A stretch of DNA of 50,800 nucleotides from an uncultured Elusimicrobia bacterium (GCA_947306425.1 CAMZGO010000009.1:1-50800); one strand, 5' to 3'; numbered from the stretch's first letter, positions 1 to 8,660 are shown. The notes: generated by a model from the letters alone, not told the origin. Numbers and translations: made by a program.

Positions 1-138
1 ATAAATTACCTCATTAAAATATAATCTACATTAATATTTTAGAAAAAAAAAAAAATGTCAACAAAAATGTTAAAAATCAAAAATATATGAGATTTTTAAT
101 AAATTCGCCTTCTTTATATTCCCTCACCCTTTGCCGTT

Positions 139-177
139 TTATTTTTGCGAGGGTATAATTACCCAGAGCAAAAATAA
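139..177. other. Imperfect hairpin upstream of infC
   Basis: A 10-bp arm (TTATTTTTGC, 139-148) pairs perfectly with 168-177. Inside it a 5-bp arm (GGGTA, 151-155) pairs with TACCC (160-164) across a TAAT loop, with a 2/3-nt internal loop between the two stems. No T-run follows on either strand, so it is not a clean intrinsic terminator. It could be the 3' end of a transcript from outside the window or a DNA-level palindrome. The rest of positions 1-230 is A+T-rich and shows no supportable gene. Confidence 0.4.
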
Positions 178-231
178 TACCAGACCGTACTTCAGATGAT
201 ATCGGCAACAATTATGCCCATTAAACTAAAT

Positions 232-262
232 TTGACAAAGATTAAAAATAATTTGATATAAT
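232..262 (+). promoter_or_regulatory. Putative promoter of infC-rpmI-rplT
   Basis: A perfect -35 hexamer TTGACA (232-237) and a perfect -10 hexamer TATAAT (257-262) are separated by 19 bp, slightly longer than ideal. About 20 nt of leader follow before the infC start and contain the ribosome-binding site AAAAGGG. No long L20-binding leader pseudoknot could be made out. Confidence 0.6.
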
Positions 263-289
263 ATATATGTCCTTAAAAGGGCTTGTATA

Positions 290-826
290 ATGGTAAATCA
301 AAATTACACAAAAAGCAGTAAAGATCTTTTAAGAAAGAATGAACAAATTCGCGCGCCGCAGGTCCGATTAATAGGGGCTGACGGCACAATGCTTGGGATA
401 ATGAGTTCCTCAGAAGCCCTGTATAAAGCGAAACAAGAAGCGCTTGACTTGGTGGAAATTTCACCAAATGCTCAGCCGCCTGTTTGTAAGATACTTAATT
501 ACTCCAAATATCTATATGAACTAGGCAAAAAGAGTAAAGACGCGAAAAAGAAACAAAAGGCAGTATCTCTTAAAGAAATCCGCCTTAAATCCAGAATCGC
601 GCCGCACGACTTAGAAGTCAAAGTTAAGCAAATTGAAGGATTTCTTAAAAAGAAAGACATGGTTCGCGTGTCCGTGGTGTTCTACGGGCGCGAAAATCAG
701 CATAAAGACATCGGCCTTTCCATGCTTGAAGATATGAAAAGCAAATTAGCGGAAGTGTCCAATGTTGAAGGCAATATGCAATCACAAGGGAACAGAATAT
801 CAGTTACTTTCGTCCCTAAAAATTAA
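290..826 (+). CDS. infC: Translation initiation factor IF-3
   Basis: IF-3 binds the 30S subunit, keeps it apart from 50S and checks start-codon and initiator-tRNA pairing. The 178-residue length is the normal bacterial size. The N-terminal domain carries the family signature (NEQIRAPQVRLIGADG near residues 17-32, then LDLVEISPNAQPPVCKI near 52-68). A lysine-rich linker follows, then the C-terminal ribosome-binding domain ending VTFVPKN. The start is an ordinary ATG preceded by AAAAGGG; many bacteria instead use AUU or a similar rare codon for IF-3 autoregulation, so that control is not evident here. It is the first gene of infC-rpmI-rplT, a widely conserved order, with 9 bp to rpmI. Confidence 0.97.
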   Translation: MVNQNYTKSSKDLLRKNEQIRAPQVRLIGADGTMLGIMSSSEALYKAKQEALDLVEISPNAQPPVCKILNYSKYLYELGKKSKDAKKKQKAVSLKEIRLKSRIAPHDLEVKVKQIEGFLKKKDMVRVSVVFYGRENQHKDIGLSMLEDMKSKLAEVSNVEGNMQSQGNRISVTFVPKN

Positions 827-835
827 AGAGGTATT

Positions 836-1039
836 ATGCCAAAACTTAAAAATCATGCCGGTGCAAAAAAGCGTTTCAGAAAAACCGCCACCGGTAAATA
901 CAAAAACAGAAAAGCCGGAAGACGGCACTTGCTTGCCCCTGAAAAGGCCAGCATTAAACGCGAAAGGCGCCAAGCTCGCATAACTGCGGCAAATTCACCG
1001 GAAGGTAAATTGCTTAAAAAATACCTTCCTATGCAATAG
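836..1039 (+). CDS. rpmI: 50S ribosomal protein L35
   Basis: A small, very basic 67-residue protein starting [21 protein letters not shown], the L35 signature. It is a component of the large ribosomal subunit. It sits 9 bp after infC and 14 bp before rplT, with a short ribosome-binding site (AGAGG) upstream, and is surely co-transcribed with both. Overlapping frames on either strand here are shadows of this gene. Confidence 0.97.
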   Translation: MPKLKNHAGAKKRFRKTATGKYKNRKAGRRHLLAPEKASIKRERRQARITAANSPEGKLLKKYLPMQ

Positions 1040-1053
1040 TTGGAGGTTAGTGT

Positions 1054-1407
1054 ATGAGAATTAAATATAGCGTTGCAAGACATGCAAGAAAGAAAAAGGT
1101 TCTTAACAGGGCCTCCGGTTACTATGGTGATAAATCCCGCCGTTTGAGAATGGCGACCCAGCAGGTTGATAAATCTTTAGTCCATGCCTATACAGATAGG
1201 AAAGATAAAAAAGGTACTTACCGCTCTTTATGGATTACAAGAATCAATGCTGCTGTCCGCGAAGAAGGTTTAAATTATTCAACCTTTATTAACGGTCTGA
1301 CAAAAGCCAATATCACATTAAACAGAAAGATGCTTTCTGAAATGGCAATTAAAGACCCTGTGTCTTTTAAGCAACTTGTTGATATTGCAAAAAACGCGAC
1401 AAAATAA
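1054..1407 (+). CDS. rplT: 50S ribosomal protein L20
   Basis: A 117-residue basic protein matching L20 along its whole length ([32 protein letters not shown] at the start, then the [19 protein letters not shown] segment). L20 binds 23S rRNA early in 50S assembly. In Escherichia coli and Bacillus it also represses this operon, but no such leader could be recognised here. GGAGG lies 8 nt before the start. It is the last gene of the operon, with an intrinsic terminator about 35 bp downstream. Confidence 0.97.
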   Translation: MRIKYSVARHARKKKVLNRASGYYGDKSRRLRMATQQVDKSLVHAYTDRKDKKGTYRSLWITRINAAVREEGLNYSTFINGLTKANITLNRKMLSEMAIKDPVSFKQLVDIAKNATK

Positions 1408-1440
1408 CTTTTTTTAATAAGTTGTTTAGTTCAGCAGTTT

Positions 1441-1480
1441 AAAACTCCGTTTGAGAATTTCAGACGGAGTTTTTATTTTT
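1441..1480 (+). terminator. Intrinsic terminator after rplT
   Basis: A 14-bp stem (1441-1454 with 1460-1473, one G-U pair) has a 5-nt loop and runs into TTTTTATTTTT on the plus strand. It ends the infC operon. Confidence 0.9.
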
Positions 1481-1494
1481 AGTGTTTAAATAAT

Positions 1495-1524
1495 TTGCTT
1501 AATTAGCGTAAAAATTGCTACAAT
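1495..1524 (+). promoter_or_regulatory. Putative promoter of tRNA-His
   Basis: -35 TTGCTT (1495-1500), an 18-bp spacer and -10 TACAAT (1519-1524) end 17 bp before the tRNA gene. Confidence 0.5.
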
Positions 1525-1541
1525 ATATATTGTAAATTTAC

Positions 1542-1619
<78 letters not shown>

Positions 1620-1644
1620 ATAATTTCTGCTACAACTTTTTATA

Positions 1645-1684
1645 AAAAATTCCCCGGTAACTTGGTTAAGGCCGAGGAATTTTT
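1645..1684. terminator. Bidirectional terminator between tRNA-His and asnS
   Basis: A 13-bp stem AAAAATTCCCCGG (1645-1657) pairs with 1672-1684 through one wobble pair. The A-run and T-run at its two ends give a U-tract on both strands, so it can stop the tRNA transcript and the asnS transcript arriving from the other side. Confidence 0.85.
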
Positions 1685-1705
1685 ATTTAACAACAATAAA
1701 CAAAT

Positions 1706-2998
1706 TTATGGTTTCAATCTATCCATAAGGCGCGGGAAAGGTATCGTTTCGCGCAAATGGTGCAGGCCGCACATCCAGGAAACAAACCTCTCAATACCCA
1801 TACCGAAACCGCTGTGCGGAACAGAGCCGTAACGGCGCAAATCAAGGTACCAATCAAAGGCTTCAACGGGCAAACCTTGCTCTTTAATGCGGGAAACTAA
1901 AGTGTCATAATCTTCTTCACGTTGGCTGCCGCCTATAATTTCCCCATAACCTTCGGGGCCTATCATATCAACTGCCAAAACAACGCGCGGATCTTTGGGA
2001 TCGCGTTTCATATAAAAGGCCTTAATGGCGGTCGGGTAGCGGTGAATCATAACCGGCCTATCAAAGTTTTCGGAAATTATTGTTTCTTCATCTCCGCCGA
2101 TATCGCCGCCCCATTGTGTGGGATTTCCTTTTTTGTTTAAAATTTCAATCGCTTCTGTATAACTTATGCGAGGGAAAGGCTTTTTAATATTTTCAAGTTT
2201 TGAAATATCACGCCCTAAAACTTCCAATTCTTTGCGGCGGTTCTTTAGAACCTGCTCAACTAAATAGCAAATAAAATCTTCCGCTAGATCCATATTGTCG
2301 TCTAAATCGTTAAAAGCGACTTCAGGTTCCACCATCCAAAATTCAGTTAAATGGCGGCGGGTTTTTGATTTTTCTGCCCTAAATGTCGGGCCAAAACAAT
2401 AAATTTTACCAAGGGCCATTGCACTTGCTTCACCGTATAATTGTCCGCTTTGGGAAAGATAAGCCTTTTCACCGAAATAATCTGTTTCAAATAAGGTTGA
2501 TGTGCCTTCGCAAGCAGCCGGGGTTAAAATTGGGGAATCCACCAAAGTAAAACCGTTTTTCCTAAAATACTCACGGATTGCAAAGATAATTTCATCACGA
2601 ATCTTTAAAATAGCCACTTGCCTACTTGAGCGAAGCCATAAATGGCGGTTATCCATTAAAAATGCCGTACCGTGTTCCTTGTTTGCTATAGGATAGTCCT
2701 TTGCCATTTGTAAAAGTTTAATATCTTTTACGCCGAGTTCAAAACCAAGCGGGGAGCGCTTATCTTCGCGAACCGTACCGGTAATTTCAATGGAACTTTC
2801 TTGGGAAAGTTTATCGGCAAGTTCAAAAACTTCGGGGGTAACGTCACCCTTAAAAACTACGCATTGGATAATTGCACTACCATCACGTAATTGTAAAAAA
2901 TGCAACTTACCGCTTGATCTCTTATTATAAAGCCAACCTTTTAAAGTTATTTCTTTCCCTACATATTGGGCTACATCTGAAATTCTTATTTTTTGCAT
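1706..2998 (-). CDS. asnS: Asparaginyl-tRNA synthetase
   Basis: A class IIb aminoacyl-tRNA synthetase that charges tRNA-Asn directly with asparagine in the cytoplasm. The 430-residue protein has an N-terminal OB-fold anticodon-binding domain (about 1-105) and a class II catalytic core. Motif 2 is seen as [25 protein letters not shown] (about 207-231) and motif 3 as [13 protein letters not shown] near the C terminus. The REHL-type spacing and the EFWMVEPE string favour AsnRS over AspRS. The ATG is preceded by AGAGGT and by a strong promoter at 3029-3057. It ends at the terminator shared with tRNA-His. Its presence together with gatB suggests the amidotransferase is needed mainly for Gln-tRNA. 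Confidence 0.95.
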   Translation of the reverse strand: MQKIRISDVAQYVGKEITLKGWLYNKRSSGKLHFLQLRDGSAIIQCVVFKGDVTPEVFELADKLSQESSIEITGTVREDKRSPLGFELGVKDIKLLQMAKDYPIANKEHGTAFLMDNRHLWLRSSRQVAILKIRDEIIFAIREYFRKNGFTLVDSPILTPAACEGTSTLFETDYFGEKAYLSQSGQLYGEASAMALGKIYCFGPTFRAEKSKTRRHLTEFWMVEPEVAFNDLDDNMDLAEDFICYLVEQVLKNRRKELEVLGRDISKLENIKKPFPRISYTEAIEILNKKGNPTQWGGDIGGDEETIISENFDRPVMIHRYPTAIKAFYMKRDPKDPRVVLAVDMIGPEGYGEIIGGSQREEDYDTLVSRIKEQGLPVEAFDWYLDLRRYGSVPHSGFGMGIERFVSWMCGLHHLRETIPFPRLMDRLKP

Positions 2999-3028
2999 AC
3001 AAAGACCTCTTGCATAGTTTATGTATAT

Positions 3029-3079
3029 ATTATACTTTTTATCAGTTTGCTTGACAATATAGCCTATAAATGATAAAAA
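3029..3079. promoter_or_regulatory. Overlapping divergent promoters, asnS and lpoB operon
   Basis: On the minus strand, -35 TTGTCA (3057-3052), 17 bp and -10 TATAAT (3034-3029) drive asnS. On the plus strand, a perfect -35 TTGACA lies at 3051-3056, with a weak -10 (TAAAAA, 3074-3079) 17 bp on, facing the lipoprotein operon. The two -35 boxes share five base pairs, so RNA polymerase could occupy only one at a time. The minus promoter is well supported; the plus -10 is less certain. Confidence 0.6.
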
Positions 3080-3109
3080 TTTAATATATTTAGTTTATAA
3101 GGAGGAATA

Positions 3110-3703
3110 ATGAAAAAATTATTCGTTGCATTACTTATTTGCCCGCTCTTATTAGCGTGCGGGACTAAAGTTAAGCGTATGGATGTTAATGACGCAAAAG
3201 AAGTAAGCGGCAGTTGGAATGATACTGACTCCCGTGAAGTTGCCAAGGCTATGATTGAAGACTGCTTAAACGGCGCTTGGTATGCCAAAGCCTTAAAAGA
3301 AAAAGGCGGTAAAGATCCGGTTGTAATTGTCGGAACAGTCAGAAATGACTCCATGGAACATATCAATACCAACACTTTTATTGAAGAACTTCAAAGGGCT
3401 TTAATAAACAGCGGTAAAGTTGAATTTGTTGCTTCAAAAGACGAACGCGGCGAAATCCGCGAAGAACGTTTGGAGCAAGATGAATATGCCTCTGAAGCAA
3501 CACGCAAAGCATTTGGTAAAGAAGTCGGTGCTGACTATATGTTAAGCGGTGTTTTAAATGATATTAAAGACCAAGAAGGGAAAAAGAGCGTCGTATTCTA
3601 TCAAGTTAATTTAAAACTAATCAACTTAGAAACAAACAGAATACTTTGGAACGGTCAAAAACAAATAAAAAAATACGTTTCAAAAAATGCCTTTAAGTTA
3701 TAA
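3110..3703 (+). CDS. lpoB: LpoB-like lipoprotein, penicillin-binding protein activator
   Basis: A 197-residue lipoprotein with lipobox LLAC, so Cys17 would become the lipidated N terminus. The rest matches the LpoB family: the NDSMEHINTNTFIEELQRALINSGKVEFVAS block, the KAFGKEVGADYMLSGVLN block, and the terminal YQVNLKLINLETNRILWNGQKQIKK strand pair. In Enterobacteria LpoB reaches from the outer membrane through the peptidoglycan to stimulate PBP1b; a similar role here is inferred from the family. A strong AAGGAGG precedes the start. It heads an envelope operon and the next gene begins 3 bp on. Confidence 0.85.
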   Translation: MKKLFVALLICPLLLACGTKVKRMDVNDAKEVSGSWNDTDSREVAKAMIEDCLNGAWYAKALKEKGGKDPVVIVGTVRNDSMEHINTNTFIEELQRALINSGKVEFVASKDERGEIREERLEQDEYASEATRKAFGKEVGADYMLSGVLNDIKDQEGKKSVVFYQVNLKLINLETNRILWNGQKQIKKYVSKNAFKL

Positions 3704-3706
3704 TGT

Positions 3707-5005
3707 ATGAAAACCGTGAAGGCCCTAGCGCTTACATCAGTTGTGGTTTTAATCTGCGCTTGCGCTGGGCCTTCCGTCCGATATAAAACAAAAGTTATAG
3801 GTGATATGCAAAGCCGTAACTTTGAGGCCGCACAAGCAAGAATAAAAAATAACAAGAAAGGTTATGGTAGGCGTGATGCAAGTTTATATTTCCTTGATTT
3901 AAGCACACAACAGGATTATTTAAATTACTCTACAAGCACATTAACCCATTTAAATAAAGCAGAAAATTTACAGGCAGATTTATATGCAAGAAGTATATCA
4001 CAAAAATTTGCCAGTTTTATGGTTAACGACTATACGGAACCATATCGTCTGAAATATTTTGAATTTGCTTACTTACTCTTTTACAAAATAATTGCATATT
4101 TACAGGAAAAAGATTTCCCCGGTGCTATGGTGGAAACAAGGAAATTAGTTTTTTATTTAGATAAACTCCGAAATGATACCGGTAAAGATGACCCATTTTT
4201 ACAGCACTTTGCCAGCCAAATGTTTACTATGCGCGGGGCTTATTCTGATGCCAATATCTGTTATATTAACGCACAAAATGCTTATTCAAAATTTGCGGAT
4301 TCTTATGCCCAAATGCCGCCGCAACCTAAAATAACGGAAGAAGACCATAATAAAGGGATGTTAACTTTGGAACATTTTAATGGAATGATACCGTTTTTAA
4401 TATCAAAGAAAACTATGGTTGCCTGGAACAAATTCGGTTTTGCTTTAGGCAGAACAAGCGGTTATGAAACTATCAGCCAAAATACCATAAATTCGGCTTT
4501 AGCCGGGGCCTATGGTAATGCAATAGCAGTTGCTTTGCCGGAAATACAGACAGTACCTACAAAAGTAGCAGGGTCCCGTATAATCATAAACGACAAGATA
4601 GTCGGTGAAACAACTTTGGCAAGTAATTTAAGTTATTTCTTTAAAAACAATTTTGACGAGGAATATAACAAAATTTTAATTAGTTCCGCAATAAGGGCTG
4701 CAACAAAATTTCTGATAACTAAACAAGCGCAAAAAGCAGCAAGCAACCAAGATGAAAATATGGGTTTAATAGTAGATATTTTCTTGACGGCATTATTTAC
4801 ATCGGCAGAAAATGCAGATACCCGCTCTTGGTTTACTCTGCCGGCTGAAATTAGGGAAGCCAATATTTTAGTGGAGGAGGGAAAACACGATATCAAAGTA
4901 CAATTATTTGATTCAAATAATAAAGTACTTGACGAACAGACCTTTAAAGATGTACAAATTAATAAAGGGCGCCGCACTTACCTGTATTTGCGAAGCGCCA
5001 TATAG
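3707..5005 (+). CDS. COG3014-like lipoprotein of unknown function
   Basis: A 432-residue exported lipoprotein (lipobox ICAC, Cys19). The middle is alpha-helical and TPR-like: it contains tandem helical pairs about paired residues, including DANICYINAQNAYSKF near 185-200. The C-terminal third holds a hydrophobic segment and a small beta-rich domain (KHDIKVQLFDSNNKVLDEQ). It resembles the COG3014 family, whose genes often sit beside lpoB-like genes, which fits this context. Biochemical function is not known to me. No strong ribosome-binding site is seen; the start lies 3 bp after the lpoB stop, suggesting translational coupling. Confidence 0.8.
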   Translation: MKTVKALALTSVVVLICACAGPSVRYKTKVIGDMQSRNFEAAQARIKNNKKGYGRRDASLYFLDLSTQQDYLNYSTSTLTHLNKAENLQADLYARSISQKFASFMVNDYTEPYRLKYFEFAYLLFYKIIAYLQEKDFPGAMVETRKLVFYLDKLRNDTGKDDPFLQHFASQMFTMRGAYSDANICYINAQNAYSKFADSYAQMPPQPKITEEDHNKGMLTLEHFNGMIPFLISKKTMVAWNKFGFALGRTSGYETISQNTINSALAGAYGNAIAVALPEIQTVPTKVAGSRIIINDKIVGETTLASNLSYFFKNNFDEEYNKILISSAIRAATKFLITKQAQKAASNQDENMGLIVDIFLTALFTSAENADTRSWFTLPAEIREANILVEEGKHDIKVQLFDSNNKVLDEQTFKDVQINKGRRTYLYLRSAI

Positions 5006-5017
5006 TAAAGGAGAACT

Positions 5018-5956
5018 ATGAAAATAAAGAACATACTAATTGCGATACCGCTGCTCGCATTATTATGTGCTTGCGGAGGTAAAAAAAATATATTACGGGA
5101 GAATTTAAAGGAATATCCTTATGAAAAATATCTCTCAAAGGTAGAAAGTGCTGATACTAAAGATGAAGCAAAAAAAGCTGCTTTAACAGAACTTAAGGGT
5201 ATTTTCGCAGCTTTACCTAAAGATAATAACAGTGAAGCCAGACGCGAAAATTTACTTGCATTGGCAAAAGTTGCCAAAACTTGGAAAATGAAGCAAGAAG
5301 GTAAAAAACGATATTATGCTATGGCCGTTTTGGAACGCCAACCTGCTTTAGAAGCACTTGAACAGTACTATGTAGGTTATGATACGCAAATTGAGGCCCT
5401 GACTAAAAAATTAAATGAAGAACAGGATAAATTTACCCGTCTGAAATATGCTTTGCAGATGGATAAAATTTTATCTAAACGCACTGCCTTAGATGAAGAA
5501 TATAAAATACTTTCTTATGATGCTACGCCATATAATGAAGAACTTTTATACAATGCCCGCGCGGCATATAACAGGGCTTTTTATGAAATAAAAATTTCTT
5601 CAAAAATTATTGGTGATGAACAGGAAATTATAAAAACGCCGATTATTGAACGTTTAAATGAACTCGGTTTCCAAGTGGGCGAAAATCTGCCTAATGCCGA
5701 TATTGAATTGGTGATGAAAGCATATATTGATAAATATGAATCAAACACCTTAAAGGGTTTAAATTGGTGTTCTTCTACTGCAACAGTTACCTTAAAAGAC
5801 CTTGCTACAGGCGGTATTTTTGCAATATATTCAAAAACGGAACGTGTAGGTTCTGCAAGAAAAGAAGAAGCCCAATTAAGAAGTTTAGTTTCCGCAGGCG
5901 GGGAAGCTGCCGTTGCGGTTAAACAGAAAGTTATAGATTATTTGGAACATAAGTAA
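5018..5956 (+). CDS. LPP20-like lipoprotein
   Basis: A 312-residue lipoprotein (lipobox LCAC, Cys19) with a strong AAAGGAG before the start. After the lipobox comes an LPP20-like segment (YEKYLSKVESADTKDEAKKAALTELKGIF). A long charged helical middle (about 90-190) follows, then a mixed alpha/beta C-terminal domain with the motif LKDLATGGIFAIYSKTERVG. Assignment to LPP20 rests on overall form rather than diagnostic residues. It lies 12 bp after the COG3014-like gene, making three consecutive lipoproteins that probably work together at the outer membrane or cell wall. Confidence 0.7.
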   Translation: MKIKNILIAIPLLALLCACGGKKNILRENLKEYPYEKYLSKVESADTKDEAKKAALTELKGIFAALPKDNNSEARRENLLALAKVAKTWKMKQEGKKRYYAMAVLERQPALEALEQYYVGYDTQIEALTKKLNEEQDKFTRLKYALQMDKILSKRTALDEEYKILSYDATPYNEELLYNARAAYNRAFYEIKISSKIIGDEQEIIKTPIIERLNELGFQVGENLPNADIELVMKAYIDKYESNTLKGLNWCSSTATVTLKDLATGGIFAIYSKTERVGSARKEEAQLRSLVSAGGEAAVAVKQKVIDYLEHK

Positions 5957-5972
5957 TTTTAGGAGATAGTTT

Positions 5973-6647
5973 ATGAAAAAGTACATTATTTTTATTTTTT
6001 GTTGTTTATTTTCTTTACATTTGTTTGCCCAAACTACAGAAACGGAAACAAATCAATCTGATGAAAAGGTCCTCTACTCTTTGGGTTACTTGCTTGGAGA
6101 TAATGTAAAGAAACAACTTATTTTGGATAATGAAGAGGTATATAAGGCTTTTTCCCAGGGGTTGAGGGACTCTTTGCTCAACCGCAAATCACAAACTAAC
6201 CTTGAAGAATATAAACCCTTAATTACAAAAAAATATCAAGATGACAAAGCCACCTTATCAGCAAAACGCAAGGCAGAACAAGATGAATATTTAAAAGATG
6301 TCAAAAAAGATAAAAAATCAAAAGTGCTTTCAAACGGTGCTGTAATACAGATTCAAAGTAAAGGTAAGGGCAAAAACCCAAAACCGGCTGATACCGTAAA
6401 AGTGCATTATACCGGTAAATTATTGAATGGTATTGTTTTTGACAGTTCTGTTGCACGCGGTGTTCCGGCTGAGTTCCCTTTAAACAGCGTCATTTCTTGT
6501 TGGACTGCCGCTTTACAAGAAATGAAACCGGGTGCAAAAGCTACGCTTTATTGTCCGCCTGATACTGCGTACGGAAATATGCAGGCAGGCCCGATAGAGC
6601 CAAACTCTTTATTAATTTTTGATGTAGAACTTTTAGAAATTAAATGA
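5973..6647 (+). CDS. Exported FKBP-type peptidyl-prolyl isomerase (FkpA/Mip-like)
   Basis: A 224-residue protein with a cleavable signal peptide (about 1-19, ending LFA-Q). A charged helical N-terminal domain (about 30-115) of the kind that dimerises FkpA/Mip proteins is followed by an FKBP domain (about 117-224). The active-site positions expected for FKBPs are present: HYTG, FDSS, the VISCW tryptophan, AYG and LIFDVELLEI. It should catalyse cis-trans isomerisation of prolyl bonds and act as a periplasmic folding chaperone. It lies 16 bp after the LPP20-like gene and overlaps the next by 4 bp (ATGA), so it belongs to the envelope operon. Confidence 0.9.
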   Translation: MKKYIIFIFCCLFSLHLFAQTTETETNQSDEKVLYSLGYLLGDNVKKQLILDNEEVYKAFSQGLRDSLLNRKSQTNLEEYKPLITKKYQDDKATLSAKRKAEQDEYLKDVKKDKKSKVLSNGAVIQIQSKGKGKNPKPADTVKVHYTGKLLNGIVFDSSVARGVPAEFPLNSVISCWTAALQEMKPGAKATLYCPPDTAYGNMQAGPIEPNSLLIFDVELLEIK

Positions 6648-7174
6648 AGAAAAAATTTTATGTAGCATTACTTGCTTTTTCCCTTGCGATGATATGCGCC
6701 AATTTTATCATCAGGCGGGTGGGTGTGCTTTTGTCCCCTCCCGCCCAAGGAGAAATTGCAGAACAGGAATTTTCCCCCTTTGGTTTAGTTAAACAAACAG
6801 ATGCAGAAGACAGGGCAAAAAGCCCGTACTTCCCCAAAATTAAAGAACAAGAATTAGAATTTCAGGAACAAAAGGAAATAGTACGGCCGGTTTTTCAAAT
6901 AGAACTGACTGATGAAGAACAAAAAACAGTAGAAAATTATTCCCAAAACCCGAAAATGCAAGAATTTGTTCAAGAACTTTCCAAAGTTATTTCCAAAGAG
7001 GAACTTGAACAGGAAAATTATTTAAAAATTGCTTTTAAGCCGGAAGTAAGGGCAATATTTATGAAATATTCACAGGATAAAGAATTCCGTGAAATAGCAG
7101 CAACAATAATGAAAGATAAAAATTTACTACAACTAGCAAAAAGAGTGGTCAATACCGAGGAGGCAAAAAAATGA
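6644..7174 (+). CDS. Single-pass membrane protein of unknown function
   Basis: A 176-residue protein not recognised by family. It has one N-terminal membrane segment (about 4-29, FYVALLAFSLAMICANFIIRRVGVLL) and then a Glu/Gln/Lys-rich helical tail, presumably periplasmic. Its start overlaps the FKBP stop (ATGA) and its stop overlaps the next start the same way, so the three are translationally coupled. The coupling and membrane placement suggest a role with the lipoproteins or the chaperone; nothing in the sequence says more. Confidence 0.75.
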   Translation: MKKKFYVALLAFSLAMICANFIIRRVGVLLSPPAQGEIAEQEFSPFGLVKQTDAEDRAKSPYFPKIKEQELEFQEQKEIVRPVFQIELTDEEQKTVENYSQNPKMQEFVQELSKVISKEELEQENYLKIAFKPEVRAIFMKYSQDKEFREIAATIMKDKNLLQLAKRVVNTEEAKK

Positions 7175-7716
7175 TGGGTTCTGTTATAGGTGTGATTTTA
7201 GTTATTGCGATACTTTTTTATGTTTTAAAAACTTTATTAAATGAAACAGATTATCAAAGTTGGCTTAATATTTTATTGGTAACGGTTATTTTATTTACGG
7301 TAGTATTATCAATTTTTATGATTTTAAATAAGGTCGGCAATACAAACGGACAAAATAAAACATCAATCACAAAAGAACAAAAATTACAAGAGAAACAACC
7401 AAACACTGAAAATACTGCAAATAAGGAAATATTAAAACAAAAAGATATTGGAAACCAAAAAGAAATATCAGAAATGAGCGATGAGGAACTTTCCATTGTA
7501 ATAGCGGAAAATTATTTAACCCTTAAAAGAGAGTATGAACAGCAAAATAACGGTGCGGACGGCAGCGCTTATGCCGCGAATCAAATCATAGAAGAGTACA
7601 GTTTAACCCAAGAGGAATGGGACGATTTTTATAAAAAAGCACAACAAAACGGCTATTTTAAAAAAGCCGCAGATAATCTTCTAAACAAAGGGCCTGATTA
7701 CTTGATAAAATCCTAA
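7171..7716 (+). CDS. Small membrane protein of unknown function, two TM helices
   Basis: A 181-residue protein with two hydrophobic segments near the N terminus (about 3-23 and 31-53) and a hydrophilic, Glu/Gln/Lys-rich C-terminal domain (about 60-181) that is predicted helical. The C-terminal part (LSIVIAENYLTLKREYEQQNN..IEEYSLTQEEWDDFYKKAQ) looks like a small helical bundle. The start overlaps the preceding stop (ATGATG; a second ATG follows immediately). It is the last gene of the envelope operon before gpmA, which follows after 24 bp with its own ribosome-binding site. Confidence 0.75.
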   Translation: MMGSVIGVILVIAILFYVLKTLLNETDYQSWLNILLVTVILFTVVLSIFMILNKVGNTNGQNKTSITKEQKLQEKQPNTENTANKEILKQKDIGNQKEISEMSDEELSIVIAENYLTLKREYEQQNNGADGSAYAANQIIEEYSLTQEEWDDFYKKAQQNGYFKKAADNLLNKGPDYLIKS

Positions 7717-7740
7717 ATCATAATAGGCCGGGGGGTAATT

Positions 7741-8487
7741 ATGAAAAAGATTGTTCTGCTCAGACACGGGCAAAGTTTATGGAATAAAGAAAATAAATTT
7801 ACAGGCTGGACTGATGTTATATTGACGCCGGAAGGTTTACAGGAAGCCAAAAAAGCCGCAATCTTGCTGCGCGAAAATAATTTTAATTTTGACTATTGTT
7901 TTACTTCTTATTTAAGCCGCGCTATTGATACTTTAAATATAGTCTTAAAAGGTTTAAACCAGGAATATTTACCGGTGGAAAAATCTTGGCGTTTAAATGA
8001 AAAGCATTACGGCGTTTTGCAAGGTTTAAATAAAGCGGAAACGGCTGAAAAATACGGAGCTAAGCAAGTGCAAATTTGGCGCAGAAGTTTTGACATAGCG
8101 CCAGCCCCGCTTGACGAAGAAGATCCGCGCAACCCCGCTTTAGACCCAATGTACAGAAAAATTCCCAAAGAATTATTACCTCGTACTGAATCCTTAAAAG
8201 ATGCTATTAACCGTGCTTTACCTTATTGGCAAGAAAATATTTTCCCTAAACTTAAAGATAATGATAATTTGCTTATAGTTGCGCATGGCAATTCTTTGCG
8301 CGGAATAATAAAACACCTAAAAAATATCAGTAACGACGATATTGTTAATTTAAATTTACCTACTGCAGTCCCTTATGTTTTTGAATTTGATGATAATTTG
8401 AAACTAGTTAAAGATTACTTTTTAGGCAATCAAGATGAAATAAAAAAACTAATGGCTGATATTGCCAACCAAGTAAGTAAAAAATAA
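7741..8487 (+). CDS. gpmA: 2,3-bisphosphoglycerate-dependent phosphoglycerate mutase
   Basis: It interconverts 3- and 2-phosphoglycerate in glycolysis via a phosphohistidine. At 248 residues it is the normal dPGM size. The phospho-acceptor is His9 in LLRHGQS, followed by the dPGM-typical [15 protein letters not shown]. The [12 protein letters not shown] segment and the second catalytic histidine in VAHGNSLRG near residue 181 are also present. The long dPGM insert ([28 protein letters not shown]) separates it from shorter histidine phosphatases. A GGGGGG stretch precedes the ATG. It ends at a repeat element that fills the gap to convergent pyrR. Confidence 0.95.
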   Translation: MKKIVLLRHGQSLWNKENKFTGWTDVILTPEGLQEAKKAAILLRENNFNFDYCFTSYLSRAIDTLNIVLKGLNQEYLPVEKSWRLNEKHYGVLQGLNKAETAEKYGAKQVQIWRRSFDIAPAPLDEEDPRNPALDPMYRKIPKELLPRTESLKDAINRALPYWQENIFPKLKDNDNLLIVAHGNSLRGIIKHLKNISNDDIVNLNLPTAVPYVFEFDDNLKLVKDYFLGNQDEIKKLMADIANQVSKK

Positions 8488-8660
8488 AGCTAAACCAAAA
8501 ATGCAGCCCCGGCAAGTATTTGTGAGGAAATTTTAGTTTTCTCTGCGACGCAGAGTACCGCGAAGTAGAGGAGCGTAGCGACGTATCGGTACTTCAGGAG
8601 CGGAAAAACTAAAATTTACCAAAAAGACGCCGCCGGAAAAAAACAATAATTGCGAACTTC
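8481..8660 (-). repeat. Dispersed hairpin repeat, copy A (single unit)
   Basis: This element fills the whole interval between the gpmA and pyrR stop codons. A perfect 13-bp inverted repeat AAATTTTAGTTTT (8528-8540) / AAAACTAAAATTT (8605-8617) encloses a 7-bp inner stem AGTACCG (8554-8560) / CGGTACT (8587-8593). The apical segment AGGAGCGTAGCGA recurs in other copies. A small palindrome CTCTGCG-A-CGCAGAG precedes the inner stem. Flanks shared with the other copies are CCGGCAAGTATT on one side and GACGC plus the GCGAACTTC-stop junction on the other. Strand is given by orientation relative to the other copies. Confidence 0.8.

Noticed and set aside
853-1083. Minus-strand open frame over rpmI
   Set aside because: Shadow of the ribosomal protein genes in a strongly conserved operon.
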